A stretch of 23,902 bases of DNA from an uncultured Collinsella sp. (GCA_900544845.1 UQWV01000034.1:1-23902); one strand, 5' to 3'. Positions 1-7,905 are shown, counted from the first letter of the stretch. Program-made: numbers and translations. The notes: generated from the sequence alone by a model not told the origin.

Positions 1-270
1 TAGCGCTGCGACGCGGAAATCGCGCGCCGTTGCCGCGCCCCGCAGTGCCCGCTTCCCCCGAGAACAATTATCAGTGCAGGTAGCAGACTCGTTGTTTTTG
101 AAAAAACAAGGGTATGGTCAGGGGCTCGGGGCAAACGTAGCAGATGGGCGCGATTCGTGGCGCGGCTATTCCAGGTGCCACGGCTTCACTCCTCTGGCGC
201 GACATTTCAAGGCGCTTTTGAGGAGGAGTGTCCCTGATGACTGGGCGTTTAAGAACGTCCAATGACTAAG
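1..270. other. Upstream region with no convincing gene
   Basis: I cannot assign a gene here. All three forward frames are fairly open because the DNA is GC-rich. The frame from base 3 to the TAG at 81-83 has mostly G/C in third positions and could be the tail of a gene that starts before the window, but the peptide is not recognisable. From about base 61 the sequence becomes AT-richer and looks intergenic. It holds an AT-rich inverted repeat (TTGTTTTT at 92-99 against AAAAACAA at 102-109) and a stronger hairpin at 187-230, with arms CACTCCTC (187-194) and GAGGAGTG (223-230) and an inner GCGC/GCGC pairing. Confidence 0.5.
237..269 (+). CDS. Possible 10-codon leader peptide upstream of rho
   Basis: An ATG at 237 opens a short frame (MTGRLRTSND, then TAA). 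It lies 8 nt after a near-perfect Shine-Dalgarno GGAGGAG at 222-228, which is itself part of the 3' arm of the hairpin at 187-230. E. coli rho is preceded by a small leader ORF (rhoL), so a mini-ORF here has a precedent, but it shares no evident sequence with rhoL. The predicted rho promoter at 271-298 lies downstream of it, so it would only be on a longer transcript that starts further upstream. The call rests on the SD and position alone. Confidence 0.2.
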   Translation: MTGRLRTSND

Positions 271-298
271 TTGCAGGTGGCGGCGGTTGTGTTACACT
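271..298 (+). promoter_or_regulatory. Predicted rho promoter
   Basis: TTGCAG (271-276) and TACACT (293-298) are separated by 16 bp and resemble sigma-70-type -35 and -10 boxes. Transcription would start near 305 and give a leader of about 138 nt before the rho GTG. This is a motif match only. Confidence 0.45.
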
Positions 299-343
299 AA
301 AGCTGCGTATATGACGCAAATATCTCGATACAGATCAATGATG

Positions 344-416
344 TCCGTCGGTATTTGACGGAGCTAGACTGTTTAGCCGCCCTGAAGGTTTATGCAGGGA
401 GCATGTGATCACAGGG
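344..416 (+). promoter_or_regulatory. Hairpins in the rho 5' leader
   Basis: The leader holds a hairpin TCCGTC (344-349)/GACGGA (357-362). A second hairpin, CCCTG (380-384)/CAGGG (395-399), has a competing partner CAGGG at 412-416. Mutually exclusive pairing just before the weakly marked rho start would suit autoregulation, which is known for rho in other bacteria. Here it is an inference from pairing alone. Confidence 0.3.
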
Positions 417-442
417 CTTGAAAAGAAAGTTGAGCAAACACT

Positions 443-3025
443 GTGTCTGATCAACAGCAAGAAAACGAAATAACGACGACGCAAGCCGCTCCCGCTGCAC
501 CGGTTGCGTCGGACCAGGTCGCGGCGCCCGCGCAAGCCTCGGCTCCTGAGACGCCTAAGGCTGCTTCGACGCCTACGCCTGTAGCGGCTGAGAAGGCCGT
601 GTCTGCAACTGGTGAGGAGGCTGCTCCGGCAAAGCCCAAGCGTACGCGCCGCGCGGCCAAGCCTGCCGATGACGGCGAGGAGGTCACCAAGCCCAAGCGC
701 CGTACCACGCGCACGACGCGCGCCAAGCGTACCGTTGCAGCTGACTCCTCGGCGCCGATTTCCGATGAGGTCGCGCAGGCACGTGCGTTGGCGCAGATTA
801 GCGAGGCTCAGGTGGTGCGCGCCCGCCGTCGTGCTGCCGAGCGTGAGGCCGCGGCTCTGACCGAGCTTGCAGCTCCGTTTGTGCCCGAGACGCCTGCCGC
901 CACCGAGACCCCTGTCGCCGACCAGCCAACCGAGAAGCCGGTACCGCGCACACGCCGTCGCACGGCTGCTAAGGCCGAGCAGGTTGCCGATCAGGTAACC
1001 CCCGAGCTCGCTGAGGCTTCGGTCCGTTCCGCGGCAGGGGAGGGCACATCGCCTGTTGAGCTCGCTGCGCCTGTCGAGGCCAGCGAAGTTCCCGTTGTCG
1101 ATCCGGCTTTGCGCCCGCACCGTCGCGGTCGCAAGCCCAAGGCTTTCGTCGAGGCCGAGAAGGCCGCAGCCGCAGCCGCCGCCGCTCGGGATGCTGCGGC
1201 GACCGCCGAGCCTGCAACCGCTGCCGACGCGCCCGTCCAGGATGCTACGACTTCCGAGGCCGTTTCTGCCGATGTCGAGCCCGCCGACGTCCGTCCTGGT
1301 CGCAGCCATCGTACTGCTGCTAAGCGCACGTCCAAGGCCAAGGCTGCCAAGAAGGGTGCGTCCGAGGTTTCCGCCGAGACGACCGCCGATGCATCGACTG
1401 ATGCCGCCGAGCCCCAAGACGTCGAACAGTCTGCGTCCGAGAAGCCCAAGCGCGGTCGCAAGAAGTCCGCTAAGGCCAAGGCCGTCGAGCAGCATGCCGA
1501 GGCCGAGCCGCAGGGCGATTCCAATGCCGAGGCCAGCGATGATGCTTCGGCTAACGAAGACGCCTCCGCAACCGATGGCACCGCCCCCGTCGAGACCGAA
1601 GAGAGCGCTCGCCCCAACCGCCGTCAGCACAAGCGCAACGACGAGCGTAATGACCGCAACGAGCGCAAGGACGAGCGTAACAACGATCGCCGCAACCGTC
1701 AGCGCGACCGCAAGCAGCGCAATAAGGAGCGCAATGCCGCTCCGACTGAGCCCACGCTTTCGCGCGAGGAGCTTGCGGCCATGAAGGTCGCCGAGCTGCG
1801 CGAGAAGGCCAAGGAGTTCGAGATCGAGACGACCGGCAAGAAGAAGGCCGAGCTCGTCGAGGAGATCTACACTACCGCCGCAAAGGCCGAGGGTTTCCGC
1901 GATATCAAGGGCATTCTGCAGATTCGCCCAGACAGCTCCGGCATCATCCACGCCCATGGCTACATGAAGTCCAACGACGACGCCTTCGTGCCCGCATACC
2001 TCATCCGTTCCGCGCGTCTGCGCACGGGCGATGTCATCGAGGGCTCGCTGCGTCCTTCGCGCGGCGGCGACAAGCGCGCCGGCCTCGCCAAGATCACGAC
2101 CGTCAACGGCATGGATCCTGAGCAGATTCGCAATCGCCCCAAGTTCGGCGACCTCACCCCGGTCTATCCCAACGAGCCGCTGCGCATGGAGCATGGCAAG
2201 GATTCCATTACCGGTCGTGCCATCGACATCGTGTCGCCGATCGGCAAGGGTCAGCGTGGCCTGATTGTGTCCCCGCCTAAGGCCGGCAAGACGACGATCC
2301 TCAAGAAAATCTGCCAGTCTATCTCGATTAACAACCCCGAGGTGCACCTCATCTGCCTGCTCGTCGACGAGCGCCCCGAAGAGGTCACCGATATGCAGCG
2401 TTCCATCAAGGGCGAGGTTGTGGCGTCGACCTTCGATATGCCCGCCGACAACCACACTCGCGTGGCAGAGCTCGTCATCGAGCGTGCCAAGCGCATCGTG
2501 GAACTGGGCGGCGATGTTGTAGTTGTGCTCGACTCCATCACGCGTCTTGCCCGCGCCTACAACTTGGCGGCGCCCGCCTCAGGCCGCATCCTTTCGGGCG
2601 GCGTTGATTCGGCGGCACTGTATCCGCCCAAGCGTTTTCTGGGTGCAGCCCGCAATATCGAGAACGGTGGCTCGCTCACCATCCTGGCCTCCGCACTCAT
2701 CGATACCGGTTCCAAGATGGACGAGGTCATCTTTGAGGAGTTCAAGGGTACCGGCAACATGGAGCTCAAGCTCGACCGCGACCTGGCCGATCGCCGCATT
2801 TTCCCGGCCATCGACCCTGTTGCCTCGGGTACGCGCAACGAGGACCTGCTGGTCGACGAGCAGATGCGCCCGTTTGTCTTTGGTCTGCGTCGCATCCTCG
2901 CCGGCATGAACAATACCGAGCGCGCGGCCGCATCGTTTATCAAGGGCCTCAAGGGCACCAACACCAACCAGGAGTTCCTGGTGCGTTCGGCCAAAAAGCA
3001 TAGCGACTACGAGCAGACGTTCTAA
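443..3025 (+). CDS. rho: Transcription termination factor Rho with long N-terminal extension
   Basis: Hexameric RNA-dependent ATPase/translocase that ends transcription. The protein has 860 residues, against about 420 for E. coli Rho. Residues 1 to about 435 are a low-complexity extension: Ala/Glu/Pro-rich with repeated basic patches (KPKR, RRRT), closing in an Arg/Asn/Asp-rich stretch around 395-430. The canonical protein follows: Rho N-terminal helical domain about 437-482 (LSREELAAMKVAELREKAKE), RNA-binding cold-shock-like domain about 483-560, Walker A SPPKAGKTT about 609-617, and Walker B DVVVVLDSITRLARAYN about 690-706. The start is GTG at 443; the SD is weak (GAAAG about 14 nt upstream). 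A strong terminator follows. Long basic/disordered insertions are known in actinobacterial Rho, and they are thought to add RNA binding. The identity is certain; the role of the extension is inferred. Confidence 0.98.
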   Translation: MSDQQQENEITTTQAAPAAPVASDQVAAPAQASAPETPKAASTPTPVAAEKAVSATGEEAAPAKPKRTRRAAKPADDGEEVTKPKRRTTRTTRAKRTVAADSSAPISDEVAQARALAQISEAQVVRARRRAAEREAAALTELAAPFVPETPAATETPVADQPTEKPVPRTRRRTAAKAEQVADQVTPELAEASVRSAAGEGTSPVELAAPVEASEVPVVDPALRPHRRGRKPKAFVEAEKAAAAAAAARDAAATAEPATAADAPVQDATTSEAVSADVEPADVRPGRSHRTAAKRTSKAKAAKKGASEVSAETTADASTDAAEPQDVEQSASEKPKRGRKKSAKAKAVEQHAEAEPQGDSNAEASDDASANEDASATDGTAPVETEESARPNRRQHKRNDERNDRNERKDERNNDRRNRQRDRKQRNKERNAAPTEPTLSREELAAMKVAELREKAKEFEIETTGKKKAELVEEIYTTAAKAEGFRDIKGILQIRPDSSGIIHAHGYMKSNDDAFVPAYLIRSARLRTGDVIEGSLRPSRGGDKRAGLAKITTVNGMDPEQIRNRPKFGDLTPVYPNEPLRMEHGKDSITGRAIDIVSPIGKGQRGLIVSPPKAGKTTILKKICQSISINNPEVHLICLLVDERPEEVTDMQRSIKGEVVASTFDMPADNHTRVAELVIERAKRIVELGGDVVVVLDSITRLARAYNLAAPASGRILSGGVDSAALYPPKRFLGAARNIENGGSLTILASALIDTGSKMDEVIFEEFKGTGNMELKLDRDLADRRIFPAIDPVASGTRNEDLLVDEQMRPFVFGLRRILAGMNNTERAAASFIKGLKGTNTNQEFLVRSAKKHSDYEQTF

Positions 3026-3062
3026 GTCGTCAACCGCACGCGGCGTTATTGCCGGCGCGATG

Positions 3063-3093
3063 AAGGGTCGGGGCTTGCGCCTCGGCCCTTTTT
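3063..3093 (+). terminator. Rho-independent terminator after rho
   Basis: A 12-bp stem (3063-3074 with 3079-3090, two G-U pairs) with loop TTGC runs into a T tract. It lies 38 nt after the rho stop codon. Confidence 0.9.
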
Positions 3094-3170
3094 ATATCGC
3101 CACTCGGCGCCAGTTATCGACCATAAGACTGGCAAGCAGCAGGTTTCCCGTTTCAATCCGACATCGTCGC

Positions 3171-3199
3171 TTGCAATCGACAGGGCGGTTTCGCATAAT
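3171..3199 (+). promoter_or_regulatory. Predicted promoter for the 3336-5193 gene pair
   Basis: TTGCAA (3171-3176), a 17-bp spacer and CATAAT (3194-3199) make a good sigma-70-like match. The resulting leader of about 130 nt holds a small GGGGC/GCCCC hairpin (3257-3261 with 3265-3269). I see nothing else of note between the rho terminator and the gene at 3336. Confidence 0.5.
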
Positions 3200-3335
3200 A
3201 GCTTTTAAGCTTCGCGACGGAAAACGCAGATGAAACGAACCATATACCGTTGCTTTGGGGCATAGCCCCGCTTCATCTTCTCTCGCGCAGCCAACTGAAT
3301 GATGCGATTTGGGTGCTGGAAGATGGGGAGAGCTC

Positions 3336-4736
3336 ATGGCTTCTTCTGATGCAACACAACGAGCAGTCCTTGCCGGACTTTCGTGCGGGATCGGCCTGGC
3401 CGCCCCCGTGGTTATGTATGCCGCGACGCTGCCGTTTTCGTCGGTGAACGAGACGGTCGTGGCGGGTGCGGTTCCCTTCGCCGTGGGCGCGGTGGCGGGC
3501 GTGGGTATCTATGCCGCCTCGCTGGGCATCTCCGAGTACCGTGCGCAGCGTGAAGAGCGTCTGTTCCAGCCCGATGCCATGGGCGGTGCTGCCAATCTCA
3601 ATCAACATCAAAGTGAGTTCAAGACCGCCTCGATTCCGGCTCAGCAGCAGGATGCGACTCCTTACGCTGCGGCTTCTGCTTCTCAGGCTCAGGCGGAGCA
3701 GTCTACCTCGGCATACCTTTCCGGCCTGACTGGTGCTTTCCAGCGCCGTCATGCCGATGATGGTGTCCCTACCATCGCTCGAGCCGCAGATGCTATGGAC
3801 GAGGCCGAGGCTTGGTCCATGATCGACAGTATGCTCGACGACGATTCGCCGGTGAGCTGCGACCCTGCACACTCGCGCGACGTCTATCAAGTCGCCATCG
3901 ACGAGCTTACCAACGGCGGGCAGACCGGCTCCTTCAATCGTGACGACATCGCCGCCGCGGCGCGCGCCGTGTCGGGCTCCCAGGCCGCCCCTGCGGGCAG
4001 CACGGCGGCTTTCGTGGCACTCGTTGCCAACGCGGCAGCCAATAACGCCTACAACGCTACCTCGGGCGACGCGAACGCTTCTGCCGATTATTCGTACGTT
4101 GATGAAGCCATTACCGCGGACGAGGAGGCCGTTGCCGCCCGCCGTGCCGCCGAGAGCTCGCTTTGGGGCGCTCCTGCTCAGCAGCAGGCGGCTGAGGCTG
4201 CGCCGTACAACGCAAACCTCGCCAGCATGCCTATCATCTCCGGTGCCGCGGACATCGATCTTGACGACCTCGATGAACCTGCAGCCATCACCGCATCGAT
4301 TGATGCCCAAGATCGCATCGACACCGGCGACCTTCCGGACGCCTCGCTCGAGGTCGATGTCCCCATGGCCGATTACTCGGGCCACGAGGACATGTGGGCC
4401 GCCGCCACCGCGATTCTGGATGAGATTGACGAGCCCGCTCCTGTTGCAGTCCCCACTCCCGTCGCTGCCCCTCAGCCTGCTGCTCCCGCCTATGTCGGCC
4501 GTCACAGCGCTGTGTTCCCCGAGGATACCGCCCGTATCTCGCGCGAGAGCATCGAGCGGGCCGAGGCTATTGCCGCCGGCATTATGGAAAATCGTCGTCA
4601 CGAGCGCGTCAATCAGATCCTCGAGGAAGAGATCGAGCGCCTGCAGTCCTCTACCGCCAAGCGTACGGGCCGTGCCTATCTGAGCGTTATCGAGGGCGGT
4701 ACCGCCAGCTTCGCGCCGCTCCGCGCGGAGGCATAA
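3336..4736 (+). CDS. Unrecognised membrane-anchored Ala-rich acidic protein
   Basis: A 466-residue protein I cannot assign to a family. Residues about 11-34 and 40-62 are hydrophobic (for example VLAGLSCGIGLAAPVVMYAA and AGAVPFAVGAVAGVGIYAAS) and look like a two-helix membrane hairpin. The rest, about 400 residues, is acidic, Ala-rich and probably largely unstructured, ending in a more helical, charged stretch near residues 400-445 (ERAEAIAAGIMENRRHERVN, then ILEEEIERLQ). ATG 3336 is chosen over an in-frame TTG at 3309 because GGGGAG (3325-3330) sits 5 nt before it. The VanZ-family gene follows after 7 nt, so the two are probably co-transcribed. The coding call rests on length, strong G/C third-position bias and a clear SD; no function can be stated. 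Confidence 0.85.
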   Translation: MASSDATQRAVLAGLSCGIGLAAPVVMYAATLPFSSVNETVVAGAVPFAVGAVAGVGIYAASLGISEYRAQREERLFQPDAMGGAANLNQHQSEFKTASIPAQQQDATPYAAASASQAQAEQSTSAYLSGLTGAFQRRHADDGVPTIARAADAMDEAEAWSMIDSMLDDDSPVSCDPAHSRDVYQVAIDELTNGGQTGSFNRDDIAAAARAVSGSQAAPAGSTAAFVALVANAAANNAYNATSGDANASADYSYVDEAITADEEAVAARRAAESSLWGAPAQQQAAEAAPYNANLASMPIISGAADIDLDDLDEPAAITASIDAQDRIDTGDLPDASLEVDVPMADYSGHEDMWAAATAILDEIDEPAPVAVPTPVAAPQPAAPAYVGRHSAVFPEDTARISRESIERAEAIAAGIMENRRHERVNQILEEEIERLQSSTAKRTGRAYLSVIEGGTASFAPLRAEA

Positions 4737-4743
4737 CTTCTGC

Positions 4744-5193
4744 ATGGTTAAGATGAATCGAAAATGGGCGGTCGTGACCTGCCTGATGGCGCTCTTGATC
4801 TGGGGCAATTCGCTGGTTCCCGGCTCGGGGTCGGGCTCGCTGAGCCTAACGGTCATGGAAGCTATCCGCGGTTTCCTGCACGGCGTGGGACTTCCATATG
4901 AATGGGTGACCAACTTTGTTGTTCGCAAGTGCGCGCATTTTACCGAGTATATGGTGCTCGGCATCCTGGCAACGCACGCTTTTGATTTTGAGGGCCGGCA
5001 CACCTTTGACGTGCTGCTGCCCACGGCGGTGTTCCTGCTGCTGATTCCCTCGATCGACGAGACGATTCAGCTCTTTGTGCCGGGACGCGCCGGCATGATC
5101 ACCGATGTGATGATCGACTGCTGTGGAGCGGCAATGGGCGTTGTGCTCCGATATCTCTTACGGTCGCTGATGTACGCCAAAAAGGCCGCCTAG
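4744..5193 (+). CDS. VanZ-family membrane protein
   Basis: A 149-residue integral membrane protein with about four hydrophobic segments (about 9-22, 55-80, 90-108, 118-139). It carries the VanZ hallmarks: RKCAHFTEY (61-69), DETIQLFVPGRAG (105-117), then D121 and D125 in the last helix (DVMIDCCGAAMG). VanZ itself gives low-level teicoplanin resistance, but most family members are uncharacterised, so resistance should not be read from this. The gene starts at ATG 4744, 12 nt after a GGAGG that lies in the end of the upstream gene; ATG 4753 is an alternative start. It is the last gene of the 3336-5193 pair, and its stop codon lies inside the terminator stem. Confidence 0.88.
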   Translation: MVKMNRKWAVVTCLMALLIWGNSLVPGSGSGSLSLTVMEAIRGFLHGVGLPYEWVTNFVVRKCAHFTEYMVLGILATHAFDFEGRHTFDVLLPTAVFLLLIPSIDETIQLFVPGRAGMITDVMIDCCGAAMGVVLRYLLRSLMYAKKAA

Positions 5194-5225
5194 GACGTAT
5201 TGTTTGGTCCTAGGCGGCCTTTTTT
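5181..5225. terminator. Bidirectional terminator between convergent genes
   Basis: A 16-bp perfect stem (AAGGCCGCCTAGGAC core, 5181-5196 with 5207-5222, loop about 10 nt) has a T tract on the right and an A tract at 5179-5183 on the left. It can end both the VanZ-family gene (plus) and the ROK kinase gene (minus). Confidence 0.92.
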
Positions 5226-5307
5226 ATTTGAGGGCTTATATGAGGCGTGGTGGCGTCGTTCCATTGGTCGGATTTGCTGGGCGCGCCACGCCCCGTGGGT
5301 GCGTCTG

Positions 5308-6198
5308 TTACTGAAGCGCCTGTGCGCCCAGGGCAAGGCAACCCATGATGCCCTGCTTGCCCTCGAGGCTGTTGTTGACAATGTAGGTATCGATGTCGTT
5401 GACCTCGGGCGTGACGATATAGCCGTTGAGCATTTCGGCACATTTCTTGCGTGCGAGCGGCACGATGGGGGTGTGGTCGGCCACGCCGCCGCCGATGATG
5501 ATCTTTTGCGGCGCGTAGCACAGCGTGTAGGTCATGAGCGCCTGTGCCAGATAGCCGGCGAGCAGGTCCATGGCCTCCGGGTCATCGGCCATGTCTCCGG
5601 CGCTCTTGCCATCCCAGCGCTTTTTAACGCCGGGGCCGGCGATGAGGCCCTCGAGACAGTTGTCGTGGAAGGGGCAGGCGCTGTGCTCGCCAATGGTGTC
5701 GCGCGGGTCGCGCGTGACCAGGATGTGGCCGGCCTCGGGATGCATCATGCCGTGCACGAGCTTACCGCCCGAGAGCACGCCGGCGCCCACGCCGGTGCCG
5801 ATGGTCAGGTAGACCACGTCGGTGAGGCCCTTGGCGCAACCAAACGTGACCTCGCCCAGGCAGGCGACGTTGACGTCGGTATCGTAGCCGCAGGGGATAT
5901 TGAGCTCGTTTTGGATAGTGCCCAGCAGGTCAAAGTAGCGCCATGCCGTTTTGGGCGTCTCCAGGATCTTGCCGTATTGGGGCGAGGCAGGGTTGACTGC
6001 GGTGGGGCCAAAGGCGCCGATGCCCAGCGCGGCGATGCCCTTGTCGGCAAACCATGCGTTGACGGTCTCAACGGTCTCCTGCGGGGTCGTGGTCGCGATC
6101 TGCTCGCGCTCTAGGACCGTACCGTCCGCATAGCCCGTGGCGCAGACCATCTTGGTGCCACCGGCCTCGAGCGCTCCGATAAGCTGCTGCTCTGCCAT
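5308..6198 (-). CDS. ROK-family sugar kinase, fructokinase-like
   Basis: A 296-residue cytoplasmic kinase, probably phosphorylating fructose or a related hexose with ATP. It shows the ROK features in order: phosphate-binding loop GALEAGGTKMVCA (8-20), a DTDVNVACLGE segment (106-116) whose D108 sits where the catalytic Asp is expected, the IGTGVGAG loop (133-140), and a zinc-site region GH(158)..C(175)PFHDNC(181)LEGL. The short length and CPFHxxCLEG spacing match fructokinase-type ROK proteins rather than the DNA-binding ROK repressors; there is no N-terminal HTH. ATG 6198 follows GAGAGAGGAA. A palindromic operator overlaps the likely -10 box, and it has its own terminator. Substrate is inferred from family resemblance only. 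Confidence 0.88.
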   Translation of the reverse strand: MAEQQLIGALEAGGTKMVCATGYADGTVLEREQIATTTPQETVETVNAWFADKGIAALGIGAFGPTAVNPASPQYGKILETPKTAWRYFDLLGTIQNELNIPCGYDTDVNVACLGEVTFGCAKGLTDVVYLTIGTGVGAGVLSGGKLVHGMMHPEAGHILVTRDPRDTIGEHSACPFHDNCLEGLIAGPGVKKRWDGKSAGDMADDPEAMDLLAGYLAQALMTYTLCYAPQKIIIGGGVADHTPIVPLARKKCAEMLNGYIVTPEVNDIDTYIVNNSLEGKQGIMGCLALGAQALQ

Positions 6199-6236
6199 AG
6201 TATTCCTCTCTCTGGGACGAGTTGCTCCGTGACTAA

Positions 6237-6254
6237 AGTATAGAGCTCTAAACT
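6237..6254. promoter_or_regulatory. 18-bp palindrome over the ROK kinase promoter
   Basis: AGTATAGAG/CTCTAAACT is an inverted repeat with a single mismatched pair. Read on the minus strand, its outer half supplies TATACT (6237-6242), a good -10 box whose start site would fall about 30 nt before the kinase ATG. A repressor bound here would block RNA polymerase. No clear -35 box is visible and the regulator is unknown. Confidence 0.5.
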
Positions 6255-6274
6255 ATTTAAGAAAGCGCTATAGA

Positions 6275-6314
6275 AAGAAGCCTCGCAACGCGGCGGGCGG
6301 TGCGGGGCTTCTTT
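6275..6314. terminator. Terminator downstream of the aminotransferase gene
   Basis: A 13-bp stem (6275-6287 with 6301-6313, one G-U pair) is flanked by T-rich ends on both strands (CTTCTTT both ways). It lies 26 nt beyond the stop codon of the minus-strand aminotransferase gene and separates that gene from the ROK kinase promoter. Confidence 0.8.
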
Positions 6315-6339
6315 GGTTGCTTTAGTTGCCGGGCCGTCC

Positions 6340-7521
6340 TTACCCGCGCGGCTTGATTTTATCACGTAGCGACTTGAGGTTCTCCAGCGCCGCGTTAAGC
6401 GTCTCGTCTCGCTTGGCAAAGTGGAAACGAATCAGATGGTTGACGGGCTCGCGGAAGAAGCTCGAGCCGGGCACGGCGCCCACGCCCACCTTAGACGCGA
6501 GGTCCTCGCAGAATTCGAGGTCGCTGTCATAGCCAAACTCAGAGATGTCCATCATGACGTAGTAGGCGCCCTGCGGCACGCTATGCTCAAGACCGATGCT
6601 GTCGAGTCCCTGGCAGAACAGGTCGCGCTTGGCGGTGTAGAGGTCGAGGACCTCATCGTAATAGCTGTCGTCGAATTTGAGGGCGGTGACGACGGCTTCC
6701 TGCAGGGGAGCGGCGGCGCCCACGGTGAGGAAGTCGTGGACCTTTTTGATGCGCTCGGTGATTTCGGCAGGGGCGATAGTGTAGCCCAGACGCCAGCCGG
6801 TGATGGAGTAGGTCTTGGACAGCGAGCTGCAGCTGATGGTGCGCTCAAACATGCCGGGCAGCGTGGCCATATAGACGTGCTCGTGGGGCGCGTAGACGAT
6901 GTGCTCGTAGACCTCGTCGGTGATGCAGTAGGTGTCGTACTTTTTGCAGAGGTCGGCGATAAAGGTGAGCTCATCGCGTGTAAAGACCTTGCCGCAGGGG
7001 TTGGAAGGGTTGCACAGGACGATGGCCTTGGGGTCGTTGTCGCGGAAGGCCGCCTCGAGTGTCTCGCGGTCAAAGTCGAATGTGGGCGGGTTGAGCGGCA
7101 CGTAGATGGGCTCGGCACCCGAAAGGATCGTGTCGGCGCCGTAGTTCTCGTAGAACGGCGAGAAGATGACGACCTTGTCGCCGGGGTTGGTGACCGTCAT
7201 CATGGCGGCCATCATGGCCTCGGTAGAGCCGCAGGTGACTACGATATTCTCGTTGGGGTTCACCGGCATGCCCATAAAGTGCTCCTGTTTGGCGGCGAGC
7301 GCCTCGCGCATGGCCTGGGAGCCCCAGGTGATGGAGTACTGGTGATAGAGCGGCTTGGGATCGGCGGCGATGGTGCTCAGGCTGTTGAGCAGCTGCGCCG
7401 GGGGATCGAAGTCAGGGAAGCCCTGCGAGAGATTGACAGCGCCGTACTTATTGGAGATGCGTGTCATGCGGCGGATGACCGAATCGGTAAATCTTGCCGT
7501 GCGGTTGGAGAGTTCTTTCAT
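6340..7521 (-). CDS. PLP-dependent class I/II aminotransferase
   Basis: A 393-residue fold-type I aminotransferase, the usual length for the family. Visible landmarks are the substrate/PLP loop NLSQGFPDFDPP (30-41), GSTEAMMAA (98-106), NPSNPCGKVF (171-180), D202 and Y205 in TDEVYE, the Schiff-base lysine K236 in SSLSKTYSITGWRLGY, and a C-terminal substrate-carboxylate Arg near R365 (HLIRFHF). The N-terminal part resembles the kynurenine/methionine/glutamine aminotransferase group (YbdL, KAT) more than AspC; the exact amino donor cannot be read from sequence. ATG 7521 is preceded by GAAAGGACC. It is monocistronic: the ROK kinase downstream has its own promoter. Confidence 0.93.
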   Translation of the reverse strand: MKELSNRTARFTDSVIRRMTRISNKYGAVNLSQGFPDFDPPAQLLNSLSTIAADPKPLYHQYSITWGSQAMREALAAKQEHFMGMPVNPNENIVVTCGSTEAMMAAMMTVTNPGDKVVIFSPFYENYGADTILSGAEPIYVPLNPPTFDFDRETLEAAFRDNDPKAIVLCNPSNPCGKVFTRDELTFIADLCKKYDTYCITDEVYEHIVYAPHEHVYMATLPGMFERTISCSSLSKTYSITGWRLGYTIAPAEITERIKKVHDFLTVGAAAPLQEAVVTALKFDDSYYDEVLDLYTAKRDLFCQGLDSIGLEHSVPQGAYYVMMDISEFGYDSDLEFCEDLASKVGVGAVPGSSFFREPVNHLIRFHFAKRDETLNAALENLKSLRDKIKPRG

Positions 7522-7631
7522 GACGGTCCTTTCGAGGATTTGCAGTGGGGCAAGTTTACTCCTATGAAACCGGTGGGATTTGCTCGAAATGGTCTCGAAA
7601 AACTCTTTTCAAAATTCTTGAAAATTGGGGC

Positions 7632-7660
7632 TTGCATCGCGTGGCGTTCCTTGCAATAAT
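7632..7660 (+). promoter_or_regulatory. Predicted promoter of the tRNA cluster
   Basis: TTGCAT (7632-7637), a 17-bp spacer and AATAAT (7655-7660), preceded by an A/T-rich stretch (about 7595-7627) like an UP element. Transcription would start near 7667, 20 nt before tRNA-His. Confidence 0.65.
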
Positions 7661-7686
7661 AGTCGAGCGCGAAGCGCACAGGACAC

Positions 7687-7764
7687 GGTGGGTGTAGCTC
7701 AGTTGGCTAGAGCGACGGGTTGTGGTCCCGTAGGTCGAGGGTTCGAGTCCCTTTACCCACCCCA
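7687..7764 (+). tRNA. tRNA-His(GTG)
   Basis: A complete cloverleaf: acceptor GTGGGTG (7688-7694) pairs with TACCCAC (7754-7760), with the anticodon loop TTGTGGT giving anticodon GTG. G7687 is the extra -1 guanosine characteristic of tRNA-His and faces C73. CCA is encoded (7762-7764). Confidence 0.96.
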
Positions 7765-7786
7765 GTTCTTGCTTCGTGTTGATATC

Positions 7787-7862
7787 GGGTCGTTAGCTCA
7801 GTTGGTAGAGCAGGGGACTCTTAATCCCAAGGTCCAGGGTTCGACCCCCTGACGGCCCACCA
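7787..7862 (+). tRNA. tRNA-Lys(CTT), copy 1
   Basis: Acceptor GGGTCGT (7787-7793) pairs with ACGGCCC (7852-7858). The anticodon loop CTCTTAA gives anticodon CTT, and CCA is encoded. It is identical to the copy at 7906-7981 and lies 22 nt behind tRNA-His, probably in one transcript. Confidence 0.97.
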
Positions 7863-7875
7863 CACGATATCTCCT

Positions 7876-7901
7876 CTAAAGTCCGTCACAACGGACTTTA
7901 G
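7876..7901 (+). other. Hairpin between the two tRNA-Lys genes
   Basis: CTAAAGTCCGT (7876-7886) and ACGGACTTTAG (7891-7901) form a perfect 11-bp stem with loop CACA. Only CTTT follows, so it may be an attenuating terminator or an RNA-processing signal. Confidence 0.6.
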
Positions 7902-7905
7902 CTTT

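Noticed and set aside
187..230. Riboswitch upstream of rho
   Set aside because: The hairpin and nearby GCCAC string do not match the conserved boxes of any riboswitch class I know; kept only as a generic leader structure.
335..2455. 706-codon open frame on the minus strand
   Set aside because: It lies wholly over rho, is Leu/Gly/Arg-rich without a family pattern and arises from the G/C codon bias of rho on the opposite strand.
3273..5024. 583-codon open frame on the minus strand
   Set aside because: Antisense shadow of the membrane protein and VanZ genes; no SD and no recognisable domain.
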